Origin: a virus
Virus record (IMG/VR): IMGVR_UViG_3300007512_000009
Coordinates: 62,001 to 126,000 of that record
DNA length: 64,000 nt
Reading direction: 5' to 3' (one strand)
Position numbers and translations under genes: made by a program. The notes under the pieces are model-generated. The model was not told the origin of the DNA. It was given only the letters and a program-made list of their open reading frames with translations, and made no database searches. Positions 11,373 to 19,371 of the stretch are shown here, piece by piece; the first letter of the stretch is position 1, and each line of letters begins with the position of its first letter.

Positions 11373-12509
11373 ATGTCCAATCGTAAAAAAGACCCAGTTA
11401 CCCTTGCAAGAGAAATTCTTGAAGGTAAGGGTAAAAAAGTTGAAATAGATGAGGGTCTTAAGAAGGCGCTCAAAGCCGCTTTAGAAAATAAACAAGAAGA
11501 GTTTGATTACGAAGGTAAAATTTATAACGTATCAGACTTCGATGTTGATGAAGCACATGAAGTAATTTATGATGCCGAAAAAGATTCAGGTGGAGAAACA
11601 GTTCCTGCTCCTGAAACTAAGAAGGCACAACAAGCACCCAATGCTAAGAAAAATGTACCAAAACCATCTGATGCGGACGACGAAGATGTAGACGATGCTA
11701 AGAAAGTTAAAGGTCAACCTCAAAAAGAAGGCGTTAAACTTGATATCTATTCAGCAATAGGTAATATTGAAGAATCAGATGATATGGTTGCTTTATTTAG
11801 CGGTGAAGATGGTTTGTCAGAAAGTTTTAAAAATAAAGCAAGAACAATCTTTGAAGTTGCTGTAAAAGCAAAAGTTAAAGATATTGCTGAAGAACTTGAA
11901 AACCAAGCAAACTCAAGAATTTCTGAAATCACAGAAGAAGATAAATCAGATTTAACTGATTCACTCGATGACTACCTATCATACGTAGTAGAAGAATGGG
12001 TTAAAGAAAATCAAGTAGCACTTGACCGTGGTATTAAATCAGATATTGCTGAAAGTTTCATGATGGGTCTTAAGAACCTATTTGAAGCACATTACATCGA
12101 TATGCCAGATGAGAAATTCGATGTAGTTAAGAATCTAGAAGAAAAAGTCGTCACACTTGAAAGCAAGGTGAACGAAGAAATTCAAAGAAATGTTGAACTT
12201 AAGAAAGAACTTAGCAACGCTTCAGTTTCAGAAACATTTACTGAAGTTGCCGAGGGACTTGTTGATACTCAAGCAGAAAAACTGCAAAAACTTGCAGAAG
12301 GTCTTGAATATGACACAGTTGAACAATTTAGAGATAAACTAGAACTTCTTAAAGAGTCATATTTTGGAAGAAATACCTCTTCAAGCGTTAATGTTTTAAA
12401 CGAGGTAGACACCCGACTAGAAGGTGAAAAAGAACCCAAATTTGTTACACCAGATATGAAACGGTATTCACAATACATGAAAAGAGAAGCACAACATAAC
12501 ACGTTTTAA
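11373..12509 (+). CDS. 22: Prohead scaffold protein gp22
   Basis: A 378-residue acidic, highly helical protein between protease and capsid genes, the place of T4 gp22 (269 residues). It has long Glu/Lys-rich helices (about 130-330) compatible with coiled coil, and a DEDVDDAKK linker near residue 100. VLNEVDT near residue 345 fits the protease rule. The N-terminal 60 residues, including NKQEEFDYEGKIYNVSDFD, form an extra domain also seen in marine relatives as far as I recall. A strong AGAGGAG ribosome site precedes it. The scaffold is degraded during maturation. Confidence 0.88.
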   Translation: MSNRKKDPVTLAREILEGKGKKVEIDEGLKKALKAALENKQEEFDYEGKIYNVSDFDVDEAHEVIYDAEKDSGGETVPAPETKKAQQAPNAKKNVPKPSDADDEDVDDAKKVKGQPQKEGVKLDIYSAIGNIEESDDMVALFSGEDGLSESFKNKARTIFEVAVKAKVKDIAEELENQANSRISEITEEDKSDLTDSLDDYLSYVVEEWVKENQVALDRGIKSDIAESFMMGLKNLFEAHYIDMPDEKFDVVKNLEEKVVTLESKVNEEIQRNVELKKELSNASVSETFTEVAEGLVDTQAEKLQKLAEGLEYDTVEQFRDKLELLKESYFGRNTSSSVNVLNEVDTRLEGEKEPKFVTPDMKRYSQYMKREAQHNTF

Positions 12510-12539
12510 TTGTTAATGGCTTTTCAGAAATTTTTTTGT

Positions 12540-12547
12540 TATACATA
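12540..12547 (+). promoter_or_regulatory. Late promoter variant TATACATA before gene 23
   Basis: TATACATA preceded by a T-run lies 47 bases before the major capsid gene in an 84-base gap. No better late promoter is present in the gap, and the capsid gene must be expressed very strongly, so the variant is likely functional. Confidence 0.6.
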
Positions 12548-12593
12548 AATTAGTAGATTAAAAAACTTAATATCAAAAGAGGAGATATTTTAA

Positions 12594-14006
12594 ATGATAC
12601 TTAATGAATTCGCACCCGACCCTACTGCTATTGCTGAGCAGTTAAAGGAAAAATGGTCACCGATTTTGGACCACAATGATGTTGAGCCAATCAAAGACCA
12701 TTATCGGAGAAATGTAACAGCAATATTGCTTGAAAACCAAGAACAAGCAATGATGTCAGATAACATGCTCTTTGAGCAGCCTGCTAATAAAATCGCAGCC
12801 GCACCTACTACTGGTGGTGTTGCAACTTGGGACCCTGTATTAATTTCACTAGTACGTCGTTCAATGCCTAACTTAATGGCATACGATATTTGCGGTGTTC
12901 AACCAATGACTGGACCAACTGGTCTGATTTTTGCTATGAAAGCAAAATACACAAGTCAAGGTGGTACAGAAGCATGGCCAATAAACATTGATACCGACTT
13001 CAGTGGTGCAACTGCAGCCTACGGTGCTGACGGTACAGACCCATTGGGTGCAGGTACAACTCAGGGCCTTGGTGCAACAAATGCCGCTGAGCCTGGAAAT
13101 GGTATGTCAACAACTGCTGTTGAAGGTGAAACTGCATTCAACCAAATGGCATTCGAAATTGCTCGTACATCAGTTACAGCAAAATCACGTGCTTTGAAAG
13201 CAGAATATACAACTGAACTCGCTCAAGATTTGAAAGCAGTTCATGGTCTTGACGCAGAAACTGAACTTGCTAATATTCTTAGCAGTCAAATTCTCTCTGA
13301 AATCAACCGAGAAGTTATTCGTACACTGTATGTAAATGCTAAACTTGGTGCACAAAACAGCGATTTGGTCTACTGCGGTGCTAGTGACTCAGATACATTG
13401 GGTGCAAGTGCAGCCAACTTCGGTGTTAGCACCGCAAGTGGTATCGGTGGTATTTACGACGTGACACTCGACTCAGATGGTCGATGGAGTGCTGAACGAT
13501 TCCGTGGTCTTCTTTTCCAAATCGAAAGAGAATGCAACCAAATCGCTAAAGACACTCGTCGTGGTAAAGGTAACATTGTATTGTGTTCATCAGATGTTGC
13601 ATCTGCACTCGCTATGGGTGGATTCTTGCAACTATCAGGTGGTGATGCAGGTAACTTGAATGTAGACGATATGGGTAATACCCTTGCAGGTACTATCGGT
13701 GGTGGTCGCATTAAAGTTTATGTTGACCCATATGCTACAATTAACTACGTAATTTGTGGTTATCGAGGTTCAGGTGCTTACGATGCTGGAATGTTCTACT
13801 GCCCATACGTCCCACTACAAATGGTACGTGCGGTTGGTGAAAACAGTTTCCAACCTAAGATTGGTTTCAAAACTCGCTACGGATTGGTAAATAACCCATT
13901 CGTTGGTGCGTCATATAGTGACCCAAGTGACAGTACATCAAACCGTCGTAACCAATACTACAGAATTTTCCGAGTTGATTCACTACACGGTGGTCTAACT
14001 GCTTGA
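12594..14006 (+). CDS. 23: Major capsid protein gp23
   Basis: A 470-residue major capsid protein with the HK97 fold. SLVRRSMPNLMAYDICGVQP followed by MTGPTGLIFAMKAKY is the diagnostic gp23 motif and begins near residue 85. Further conserved blocks are TELAQDLKAVHGLDAE and RGKGNIVLCSSDVASAL. The N-terminal propeptide probably ends at MLFE (residues 58-61), which fits the Leu-X-Glu rule and matches the position of cleavage in T4 (Glu65). T4 gp23 is 521 residues. The ribosome site AGAGGAGA is strong. A terminator follows. Confidence 0.98.
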   Translation: MILNEFAPDPTAIAEQLKEKWSPILDHNDVEPIKDHYRRNVTAILLENQEQAMMSDNMLFEQPANKIAAAPTTGGVATWDPVLISLVRRSMPNLMAYDICGVQPMTGPTGLIFAMKAKYTSQGGTEAWPINIDTDFSGATAAYGADGTDPLGAGTTQGLGATNAAEPGNGMSTTAVEGETAFNQMAFEIARTSVTAKSRALKAEYTTELAQDLKAVHGLDAETELANILSSQILSEINREVIRTLYVNAKLGAQNSDLVYCGASDSDTLGASAANFGVSTASGIGGIYDVTLDSDGRWSAERFRGLLFQIERECNQIAKDTRRGKGNIVLCSSDVASALAMGGFLQLSGGDAGNLNVDDMGNTLAGTIGGGRIKVYVDPYATINYVICGYRGSGAYDAGMFYCPYVPLQMVRAVGENSFQPKIGFKTRYGLVNNPFVGASYSDPSDSTSNRRNQYYRIFRVDSLHGGLTA

Positions 14007-14036
14007 TTCTGGTTAATAGTTATTAAATTCAAAATT

Positions 14037-14066
14037 GGGGTGTTCTTTTTGGAACACCCCTTTTTT
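14037..14066 (+). terminator. Intrinsic terminator after gene 23
   Basis: A perfect 9-bp stem (GGGGTGTTC with GAACACCCC) and a small T-rich loop, followed directly by six T residues. It ends the capsid transcript. The late promoter for the next genes begins two bases after the T-run. Confidence 0.93.
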
Positions 14067-14067
14067 G

Positions 14068-14075
14068 TATAAATA
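14068..14075 (+). promoter_or_regulatory. Late promoter TATAAATA after the gene 23 terminator
   Basis: Exact late consensus placed immediately after the terminator T-run, 45 bases before the next start. Terminator and promoter thus fit within 40 bases. Confidence 0.82.
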
Positions 14076-14119
14076 CCTAGTAGCAGTTTTTAGTAAATAT
14101 ATGATAGGAGTTCATAAAA

Positions 14120-14359
14120 ATGGCATATGACATGTATAGTAGAGTAGAAACAATAACCCCGCACGACACTGATGGTGAATATGGGTATAAAGGTTTTATA
14201 GTTAATACTGGTGGCACCGCCTATATTGACCCCATGCACAATGGTAACGGTGGGACAAACTGTAAAATAAACCTGACGGCCGGTATTGTCTATCCGATTG
14301 GAATTTCCAGAATTAGAGCAACTGGTACTAGTGCAGAAGGGTTTTTAGGTCTAAAGTAA
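14120..14359 (+). CDS. Small virion-associated protein downstream of capsid
   Basis: A 79-residue protein with a strong ribosome site (ATAGGAG) and its own late promoter. The pattern KGFIVNTGG, then a beta-rich region ending in RIRATGTSAEGFLGL, resembles small beta-sandwich proteins found after gene 23 in T4-like cyanophages. Late expression and position suggest a minor structural or decoration protein. No specific function can be assigned. Confidence 0.6.
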   Translation: MAYDMYSRVETITPHDTDGEYGYKGFIVNTGGTAYIDPMHNGNGGTNCKINLTAGIVYPIGISRIRATGTSAEGFLGLK

Positions 14360-14360
14360 T

Positions 14361-14918
14361 ATGGCGATAACTGCAGGAATAACTGCAGGTGATTTGCCGG
14401 GCGTTCCACCAACTTTACCTGCTGATATAAACTTAAGACAACCTAGCAACAGTAGTTTTCTTCATCCAACTGCTTTTAGGTTTTATGTTAGCAGAGTACC
14501 TGCTGTTACTTATTTCTGTCAAGCAGTAAATATCCCAAGTCTTGAAATCGAAGAAATACCTTTCACCACAACTATGGCAATACACAAAGAAATAGGGGGT
14601 AACGTAGCATATGGTGCCCTTACTGCACGTGTACTAGTAGATGAAAATATGGAAACTTGGAGAGGTATGCACGACTGGATGAGGGATATATCAAAATTCG
14701 ATAACGACCTAGAAATAATTGATGACGAAGACCATAGATGTGACCTCAGGCTGTTGGTGTTGACTAATGGTATGAATGCTAATGTGGAATTTACTTTCAA
14801 ACAATGCTGGCCGTCCTCACTGGGTGAAATTAATTTTGATAGTGCTGTTACAGACCTTGAAAATCTTAGTTTTGATATAACATTTTCTTACAATTCTTTT
14901 TCAGTTAAGAAATTCTAA
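14361..14918 (+). CDS. Tail-tube-fold structural protein (gp19-like)
   Basis: A 185-residue protein, the same length as gp19 here. The segments FRFYVSRVPAVTYFCQAVNI plus PSLEIEEIPF, GALTARVLVDENMETWRGMH and an aromatic C-terminus are typical of the family of tube-like structural proteins in marine myoviruses (the gp19/gp54-like fold). It is co-transcribed with the small gene before it under a late promoter. It could be a tube initiator, a tail completion protein or a second tube protein; sequence alone does not decide. Confidence 0.62.
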   Translation: MAITAGITAGDLPGVPPTLPADINLRQPSNSSFLHPTAFRFYVSRVPAVTYFCQAVNIPSLEIEEIPFTTTMAIHKEIGGNVAYGALTARVLVDENMETWRGMHDWMRDISKFDNDLEIIDDEDHRCDLRLLVLTNGMNANVEFTFKQCWPSSLGEINFDSAVTDLENLSFDITFSYNSFSVKKF

Positions 14919-14923
14919 CAATA

Positions 14924-14952
14924 TTGATTTAGTCCAGCCATTATGATATAAT
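14924..14952 (+). promoter_or_regulatory. Early sigma70-type promoter for uvsY
   Basis: TTGATT, a 17-base spacer and TATAAT with an extended TGA just before it. AGCC (14936-14939) lies exactly 7 bases before the -10, as in most early promoters of this window. A GGAG ribosome site and the uvsY start follow 31 bases later. Confidence 0.8.
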
Positions 14953-14983
14953 AAAAATCCTAGAAATATTATGGAGAGTGTGT

Positions 14984-15421
14984 ATGGATTTTGATAAATT
15001 GAAAAAAATGGTTGAGAAAGATTCTATTGTGGACGGCACTGAACTTGATATAGAGTCACTAAAGTTACCTCAATTACATAACAAATACCTAAATCTGCTA
15101 CAAGACGAAAAATTGATTTTAAGAAAGTTAGTTTCAGAGAAGAACAATTTGTATCGTCTTAAGTGGGAATATTACACTGGTAAAATGAGCAAGGAAGAAA
15201 TGGATAACCTAGAGTGGGAGCCCTTCCAACTTAACGTTCTTAAAAAAGATATTAACATATATCTAGAATCTGACACAGGGTTGTCTATTATAAGGGACAG
15301 AATTGCTTACCATGAGGTGATATTAGAATTTTTAGAAGAAACTCTTAAAGAATTAAACACAAGACATTGGAAAATTAGAAATGCTATCGAGTGGAGAAAG
15401 TTTACCTCAGGTGGTTTCTAA
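14984..15421 (+). CDS. uvsY: Recombination mediator UvsY
   Basis: A 145-residue helical protein that loads UvsX on single-stranded DNA coated with gp32. The middle LVSEKNNLYRLKWEYYTGKM matches the UvsY helix ending in a Tyr-Tyr-Thr/Ser-Gly motif, and the C-terminal half has the expected long helices. T4 UvsY is 137 residues. I use the ATG at 14984, which is properly spaced from GGAG, rather than the GTG at 14978. UvsW follows after two bases, also as in T4-like genomes. Confidence 0.9.
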   Translation: MDFDKLKKMVEKDSIVDGTELDIESLKLPQLHNKYLNLLQDEKLILRKLVSEKNNLYRLKWEYYTGKMSKEEMDNLEWEPFQLNVLKKDINIYLESDTGLSIIRDRIAYHEVILEFLEETLKELNTRHWKIRNAIEWRKFTSGGF

Positions 15422-15423
15422 CA

Positions 15424-16920
15424 ATGATAAAAATCATTAAAAAAGACGATGTAACATTTAAGGTAGAATGTGAAGAAAGAAGTATTATTAAAGAATTATC
15501 TCAATTTTTCACATTTACAGTGCCTGGTGCTGAATATATGCCGGCATACAGGAGCAGAAAATGGGATGGGAAAATAAAACTATTCAATATCCATACACAA
15601 GAGTTGTATGTCGGTTTGCGTAATTACCTAAAGAGATTTTGTGATGATAGAGGGTATGAGTTTGACGATTTTATACAAACAGAATCTAAAAGAAATGCTA
15701 AATTTGAAACAATACGTTCCTATATAGATAATCATTTAAAACCGAATGCATTAGGTAAACCAATAAAAGCACACGACCATCAAATTGATGCGATTCAACA
15801 TGCAATTAATACAAACCGTTGTTCTCTATTATCACCAACTGGTTCTGGGAAAAGTTTAATTATCTATTCGTTGATGCGTTATTATCTAGATAATATCCCA
15901 GAAAACAAAAAAGTCCTTATTATTGTACCCACAACATCTCTTGTTTCTCAAATGTATTCAGACTTTGAAGAATACTCAGAAAAAAACGGATGGGATGTCA
16001 AAAACAACTGTCATATGGTAATGGCGGGGAGAGATAAAACCCACCCAGAAAGACGAGTAATTATTTCAACGTGGCAATCAATTTATAAATTAGACAAAAA
16101 GTATTTTTCTCAATACAATGCAGTTTTTGGTGACGAGTGTCATTTATTTAAATCCAAATCTTTAACATCAATAATGTCTAAAATGACAAACTGTCCGTAC
16201 CGATTCGGTACTACTGGTACTTTAGATGGAACTAAAGTCCATAGATTAGTAATTGAGGGGTTGTTTGGACCAGTATATAAGGTAACATCAACAGAAAATT
16301 TAATTCAAAAAAACATACTATCAGATTTTGAGATTAATTGTGTTCTACTAAAACACCCAGAGGATTTTAGAAAAAAATATAAGCGAGTAACCTATCAAGA
16401 AGAAATGGATGCACTTTTAGACTGTAAAAAAAGAAACGCATTTATTACAAAATTAACTACTTCTCTTAAAGGGAATACTCTAGTATTATTTCAATATGTT
16501 CAGAAACATGGTAGACCGTTATTCGAATCGATTCAGAATCAAGTAAACAACCGAAAAATATTTTTCGTATATGGCAACACCCCCACAGAAATACGAGAAG
16601 ACATACGCAAAATTGTAGAGGAAGAAAACAATGCAATCATCGTCGCATCATATGGAACTTTTTCAACAGGTATCTCTATTAGGAAACTACACAACATCGT
16701 GTTTGCCTCCCCCTCAAAATCAAGAATCCGTGTACTACAATCAATTGGTAGGCAACTTCGGAAGTCTGAACATAAAGAAAAAGCACGGCTATACGATATC
16801 TCAGATGACATACGATGGAAAAAATATAAAAACCACACTTACCGACACTATGAAGAAAGATTAAAAATATACGATTCCGAAAATTTTTCTATAAAAAAGG
16901 CCTTTATAAATATTAAGTAG
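15424..16920 (+). CDS. uvsW: DNA/RNA helicase UvsW
   Basis: A 498-residue superfamily 2 helicase that unwinds R-loops and branched DNA and helps switch from origin-dependent to recombination-dependent replication. Walker A (SPTGSGKS) is at about 137-144 and DECH at 237-240; VASYGTFSTGIS and QSIGRQLRK are motifs V and VI. The N-terminal part has the family pattern YRSRKWDGKIKLF. Upstream in-frame starts within uvsY were rejected because the family begins near this ATG. Its 3' end contains a late promoter for the next gene. Confidence 0.96.
   Translation: MIKIIKKDDVTFKVECEERSIIKELSQFFTFTVPGAEYMPAYRSRKWDGKIKLFNIHTQELYVGLRNYLKRFCDDRGYEFDDFIQTESKRNAKFETIRSYIDNHLKPNALGKPIKAHDHQIDAIQHAINTNRCSLLSPTGSGKSLIIYSLMRYYLDNIPENKKVLIIVPTTSLVSQMYSDFEEYSEKNGWDVKNNCHMVMAGRDKTHPERRVIISTWQSIYKLDKKYFSQYNAVFGDECHLFKSKSLTSIMSKMTNCPYRFGTTGTLDGTKVHRLVIEGLFGPVYKVTSTENLIQKNILSDFEINCVLLKHPEDFRKKYKRVTYQEEMDALLDCKKRNAFITKLTTSLKGNTLVLFQYVQKHGRPLFESIQNQVNNRKIFFVYGNTPTEIREDIRKIVEEENNAIIVASYGTFSTGISIRKLHNIVFASPSKSRIRVLQSIGRQLRKSEHKEKARLYDISDDIRWKKYKNHTYRHYEERLKIYDSENFSIKKAFINIK
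16905..16912 (+). promoter_or_regulatory. Late promoter TATAAATA inside the 3' end of uvsW
   Basis: Exact consensus, 37 bases before the next gene's ATG, with a CAGGAGG ribosome site in between. It overlaps the last codons of uvsW. Confidence 0.65.
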
Positions 16921-16948
16921 AAGTGTCTAAACAGGAGGCTCTTAACCA

Positions 16949-17518
16949 ATGTCTGAAAACAGAAGTTATAGAATTGTAAGACTGGTAAATGGTGACAAAC
17001 TTATTGCTAAAATTACAGGTTCGAACAAAAGTAAACTATTTTTAGAAAGACCTATGGTTATTGAAGAAATAATCGGTACTCAATCCATTAATTCCCAATT
17101 TGCTATCAAGAGGGAATTCCTTGTATTAGTAAACTGGATAGAATTCTCTAAAAGTAACGTGGTAGGTATACCTAAAGAACACGTACTTACAATATATGAC
17201 CCAGATGAGTTAGTTACAAATGCCTATAATACACAAAAAGAAAGAGAAGACACTGGACTTGATGAGTTAAAATCTCTTCTTTCTGATGAAAACAACGAAT
17301 CATATGATTCCCAGTACCAGTCTGACATTTCAGACATTGTAAACGACATAGTTAATGGTAATATTCAAAATTTCATGATTAAACATGAAGAAAACTCCAA
17401 CGATGAAGATTGGTCTGATATCGATATCGACAAAGGTAGAAATGATTATGGTAATGAATTGAGTGATTGGTCGCCCTATCTCGAAGATTATTTTCGCAAC
17501 GAAGAAGACGAATTTTAA
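16949..17518 (+). CDS. Sm-like domain protein with acidic tail
   Basis: A 189-residue protein. Residues 5-85 show the pattern RIVRLVNGDKLIAKITG and then a Leu-Glu-Arg-Pro motif, the small beta-barrel signature I associate with phage Sm/Hfq-like proteins. The protein at 61066 shares this pattern (KIVRLNSGEEILCKHTL). A very acidic, Asp/Asn-rich tail (about 95-189) is added here. Sm-like proteins usually bind RNA, but that is inference. Late promoter and strong ribosome site; gp55 follows. Confidence 0.5.
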   Translation: MSENRSYRIVRLVNGDKLIAKITGSNKSKLFLERPMVIEEIIGTQSINSQFAIKREFLVLVNWIEFSKSNVVGIPKEHVLTIYDPDELVTNAYNTQKEREDTGLDELKSLLSDENNESYDSQYQSDISDIVNDIVNGNIQNFMIKHEENSNDEDWSDIDIDKGRNDYGNELSDWSPYLEDYFRNEEDEF

Positions 17519-17572
17519 GACTTAAACTTTTTTCACAAAACTACACCAGTATTTATTCATTGTTTCCAAAAT

Positions 17573-17589
17573 TTGTCAAGTATTGACAA
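17573..17589. repeat. Inverted repeat over the -35 of the gene 55 promoter
   Basis: TTGTCAA, three bases, TTGACAA: a perfect 7-base inverted repeat. The right arm contains the -35 hexamer of the gene 55 promoter, so a protein bound here would block it. It is a candidate operator, perhaps for control of sigma 55 timing. I see no second copy at the other early promoters. Confidence 0.45.
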
Positions 17590-17611
17590 CTAGGGTCCGT
17601 TGAGGTACAAT
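17583..17611 (+). promoter_or_regulatory. Early sigma70-type promoter for gene 55
   Basis: Consensus TTGACA, 17-base spacer and TACAAT. Ribosome site AAAGGAG and the ATG follow. The spacer has GTCC rather than AGCC 7 bases before the -10. The promoter lies over in-frame codons upstream of the ATG, which supports the start chosen for gene 55. Confidence 0.82.
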
Positions 17612-17632
17612 AAGTACATAAAAGGAGAAGCA

Positions 17633-18259
17633 ATGAGTAAAAAGAAAAAGACAACTACTAGCAAGAAAAAGAAAAATCCTGCACATTATGTTGACAACCA
17701 AGAATTTCATGCGGCCCTATGTGTATGGAAAGATAAAGTTGTTGAAGCAGATGAATGTGGTGAACCTAGACCACCTATTCCCAACTACATAGGTGAATGT
17801 TTTCTAAAAATGTCTGAAGGTTTATCAAGGAGGGCATGTTTTATTAACTACGATTTTAGAGAAGAAATGGTTGGTGATGCTATTGAAAATTGTATACTCT
17901 ATGCACACAATTTTAAAAAAGAAGGTAAAAATCCCTTTGCATATTTTACCCAGATGATGTATTATGCCTTTTTAAGAAGGATACAAAAAGAAAAGAAGCA
18001 AATGTACATTAAATATAAGTTAGTAGAACAATCGGACGAGATGCACAACTACATGGGGTGGAATGACAAAGACCCACATGAGAGGTTGAGTCCCCAAAAA
18101 GTGTTTGGTGTTACTGAAAACGACATAGATAAATTTTCACCAAAAACTAAAAAGAAAGCCAAAAAGAAAGCCAAAAAGAAAACTACCTCTAGTAAGAAGA
18201 AAGTCACAAAGAAGAAGACTAATAACAAAGGTGGCACTTTAGATGATTTTGCTAGTTAA
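17633..18259 (+). CDS. 55: Late transcription sigma factor gp55
   Basis: A 208-residue sigma factor that directs host RNA polymerase to TATAAATA promoters. The core, with SRRACFINYDFREEMVGDAI, then HNFKKEGKNPFAYFTQMMYY and FLRRIQKEKKQMYIKYK, is the conserved gp55 region 2-like domain. Unlike T4 gp55 (185 residues) it has a Lys/Thr-rich N-terminus (first 18 residues) and a Lys-rich repeat tail (about 170-200). The end TLDDFAS could serve as a clamp-binding tail, as the C-terminus does in T4; that is inference. Translation from the ATG at 17633 fits both promoter and AAAGGAG site. Confidence 0.93.
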   Translation: MSKKKKTTTSKKKKNPAHYVDNQEFHAALCVWKDKVVEADECGEPRPPIPNYIGECFLKMSEGLSRRACFINYDFREEMVGDAIENCILYAHNFKKEGKNPFAYFTQMMYYAFLRRIQKEKKQMYIKYKLVEQSDEMHNYMGWNDKDPHERLSPQKVFGVTENDIDKFSPKTKKKAKKKAKKKTTSSKKKVTKKKTNNKGGTLDDFAS

Positions 18260-18276
18260 TAAGGATATTTTAAAAT

Positions 18277-19341
18277 ATGAAAATTGCTTTAGTCACTGAC
18301 ACCCATTTTGGGGCCCGTAACGATAATCAACTGTTTTTAGATAATTTTACATCGTTTTTTGAAGATATTTTCTTTCCTACCCTGAAAAAATATGACATAA
18401 CTACTGTAATTCATGCGGGAGATTTATTAGATAGAAGAAAATACATTAACTTCAACACTCTTTCAAAAGTTAGAAATAAATTTATGCAACCTTTAAAAGA
18501 CATGAATGTTGAAGTCCACTGTATATTAGGTAATCATGACACCTACTACAAAAATACTAATGATTTGAATTCTATAAAAGAGTTGTTTTCAGACAGATAC
18601 GATAATTTCAAACTTTATGAAAATCCAGTTGCTTTAGAATTTGATGGTATGGAAATAGCATTGTTACCGTGGATAAACAACGAAAATTATAAAAATAGTA
18701 TGGACTTTGTTAATTCAACCAGTGCACAGTGGTTGATTGGACATCTTGAGTTGGATGGATATGAGGTGCTTCGTGGTATCAAATACGACGGTGGAATGAG
18801 TCCCAAGAATTTTAGCAGATTTGAACAAGTTTTAAGCGGTCATTTTCATTGTAAACAAGAAAAAGGTAACATAATATATTTGGGTGCACCTTATCAGATT
18901 ACATTTTCAGATGTGAATGAACCTAAAGGTTTTTGGATTTTAGACACCGACACTAGAGAATTAGAGTTTATTAAAAACGACCAGAAGTTATTTTATACTT
19001 TAAGTTATGATGATATCAAATATGACTATAGTAAATTTATTTCTGAAAATCACCCTAAATATAGGGATACATATGTAAAAATTTATGTAATAAATAAAGA
19101 AAAACCCTACATTTTAGATAGAGTTATAGATTCTTTATATAATAGCGGTGTTTATGATTTAAGTATAGTTGAGGATGTAGATAATACAATAACCAATAGT
19201 ATAGACAGTCAAAAGGTAGACATTACCAAATCTACACTTGAGTTAATTTATGAAGAAGTAGATAATCTTGAAGATATTAAAGATTCTAACACAGTAAAAC
19301 AACTAATTAAAGAACTTTATATGGAATCTTTAACGGTATAA
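18277..19341 (+). CDS. 47: Recombination nuclease subunit gp47 (Mre11/SbcD-like)
   Basis: A 354-residue metallophosphoesterase, the nuclease partner of gp46 in double-strand end resection and host DNA degradation. All phosphoesterase motifs are visible: VTDTHFGAR (Asp8, His10), HAGDLLDRR, ILGNHDTYY, IGHLELDG and LSGHFHCKQ. T4 gp47 is 339 residues. Here purB separates it from gp46, unlike the close 47-46 pairing in T4. Confidence 0.96.
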   Translation: MKIALVTDTHFGARNDNQLFLDNFTSFFEDIFFPTLKKYDITTVIHAGDLLDRRKYINFNTLSKVRNKFMQPLKDMNVEVHCILGNHDTYYKNTNDLNSIKELFSDRYDNFKLYENPVALEFDGMEIALLPWINNENYKNSMDFVNSTSAQWLIGHLELDGYEVLRGIKYDGGMSPKNFSRFEQVLSGHFHCKQEKGNIIYLGAPYQITFSDVNEPKGFWILDTDTRELEFIKNDQKLFYTLSYDDIKYDYSKFISENHPKYRDTYVKIYVINKEKPYILDRVIDSLYNSGVYDLSIVEDVDNTITNSIDSQKVDITKSTLELIYEEVDNLEDIKDSNTVKQLIKELYMESLTV

Positions 19342-19371
19342 TTAAAGAAAAATGGAAAAAGGTAGCAATTA

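Noticed and set aside
15391-15423. Longer N-terminus for UvsW
   Set aside because: The extra codons lie within uvsY and the family begins at the ATG at 15424.
17010-17030. tRNA-like GGTTCGAAC sequence
   Set aside because: It lies inside the Sm-like coding gene and no acceptor or anticodon stem can be drawn. I found no tRNA gene in the window.
19337-19342. TATAAT before purB
   Set aside because: No -35-like hexamer at the right distance and no AGCC block, unlike all accepted early promoters.
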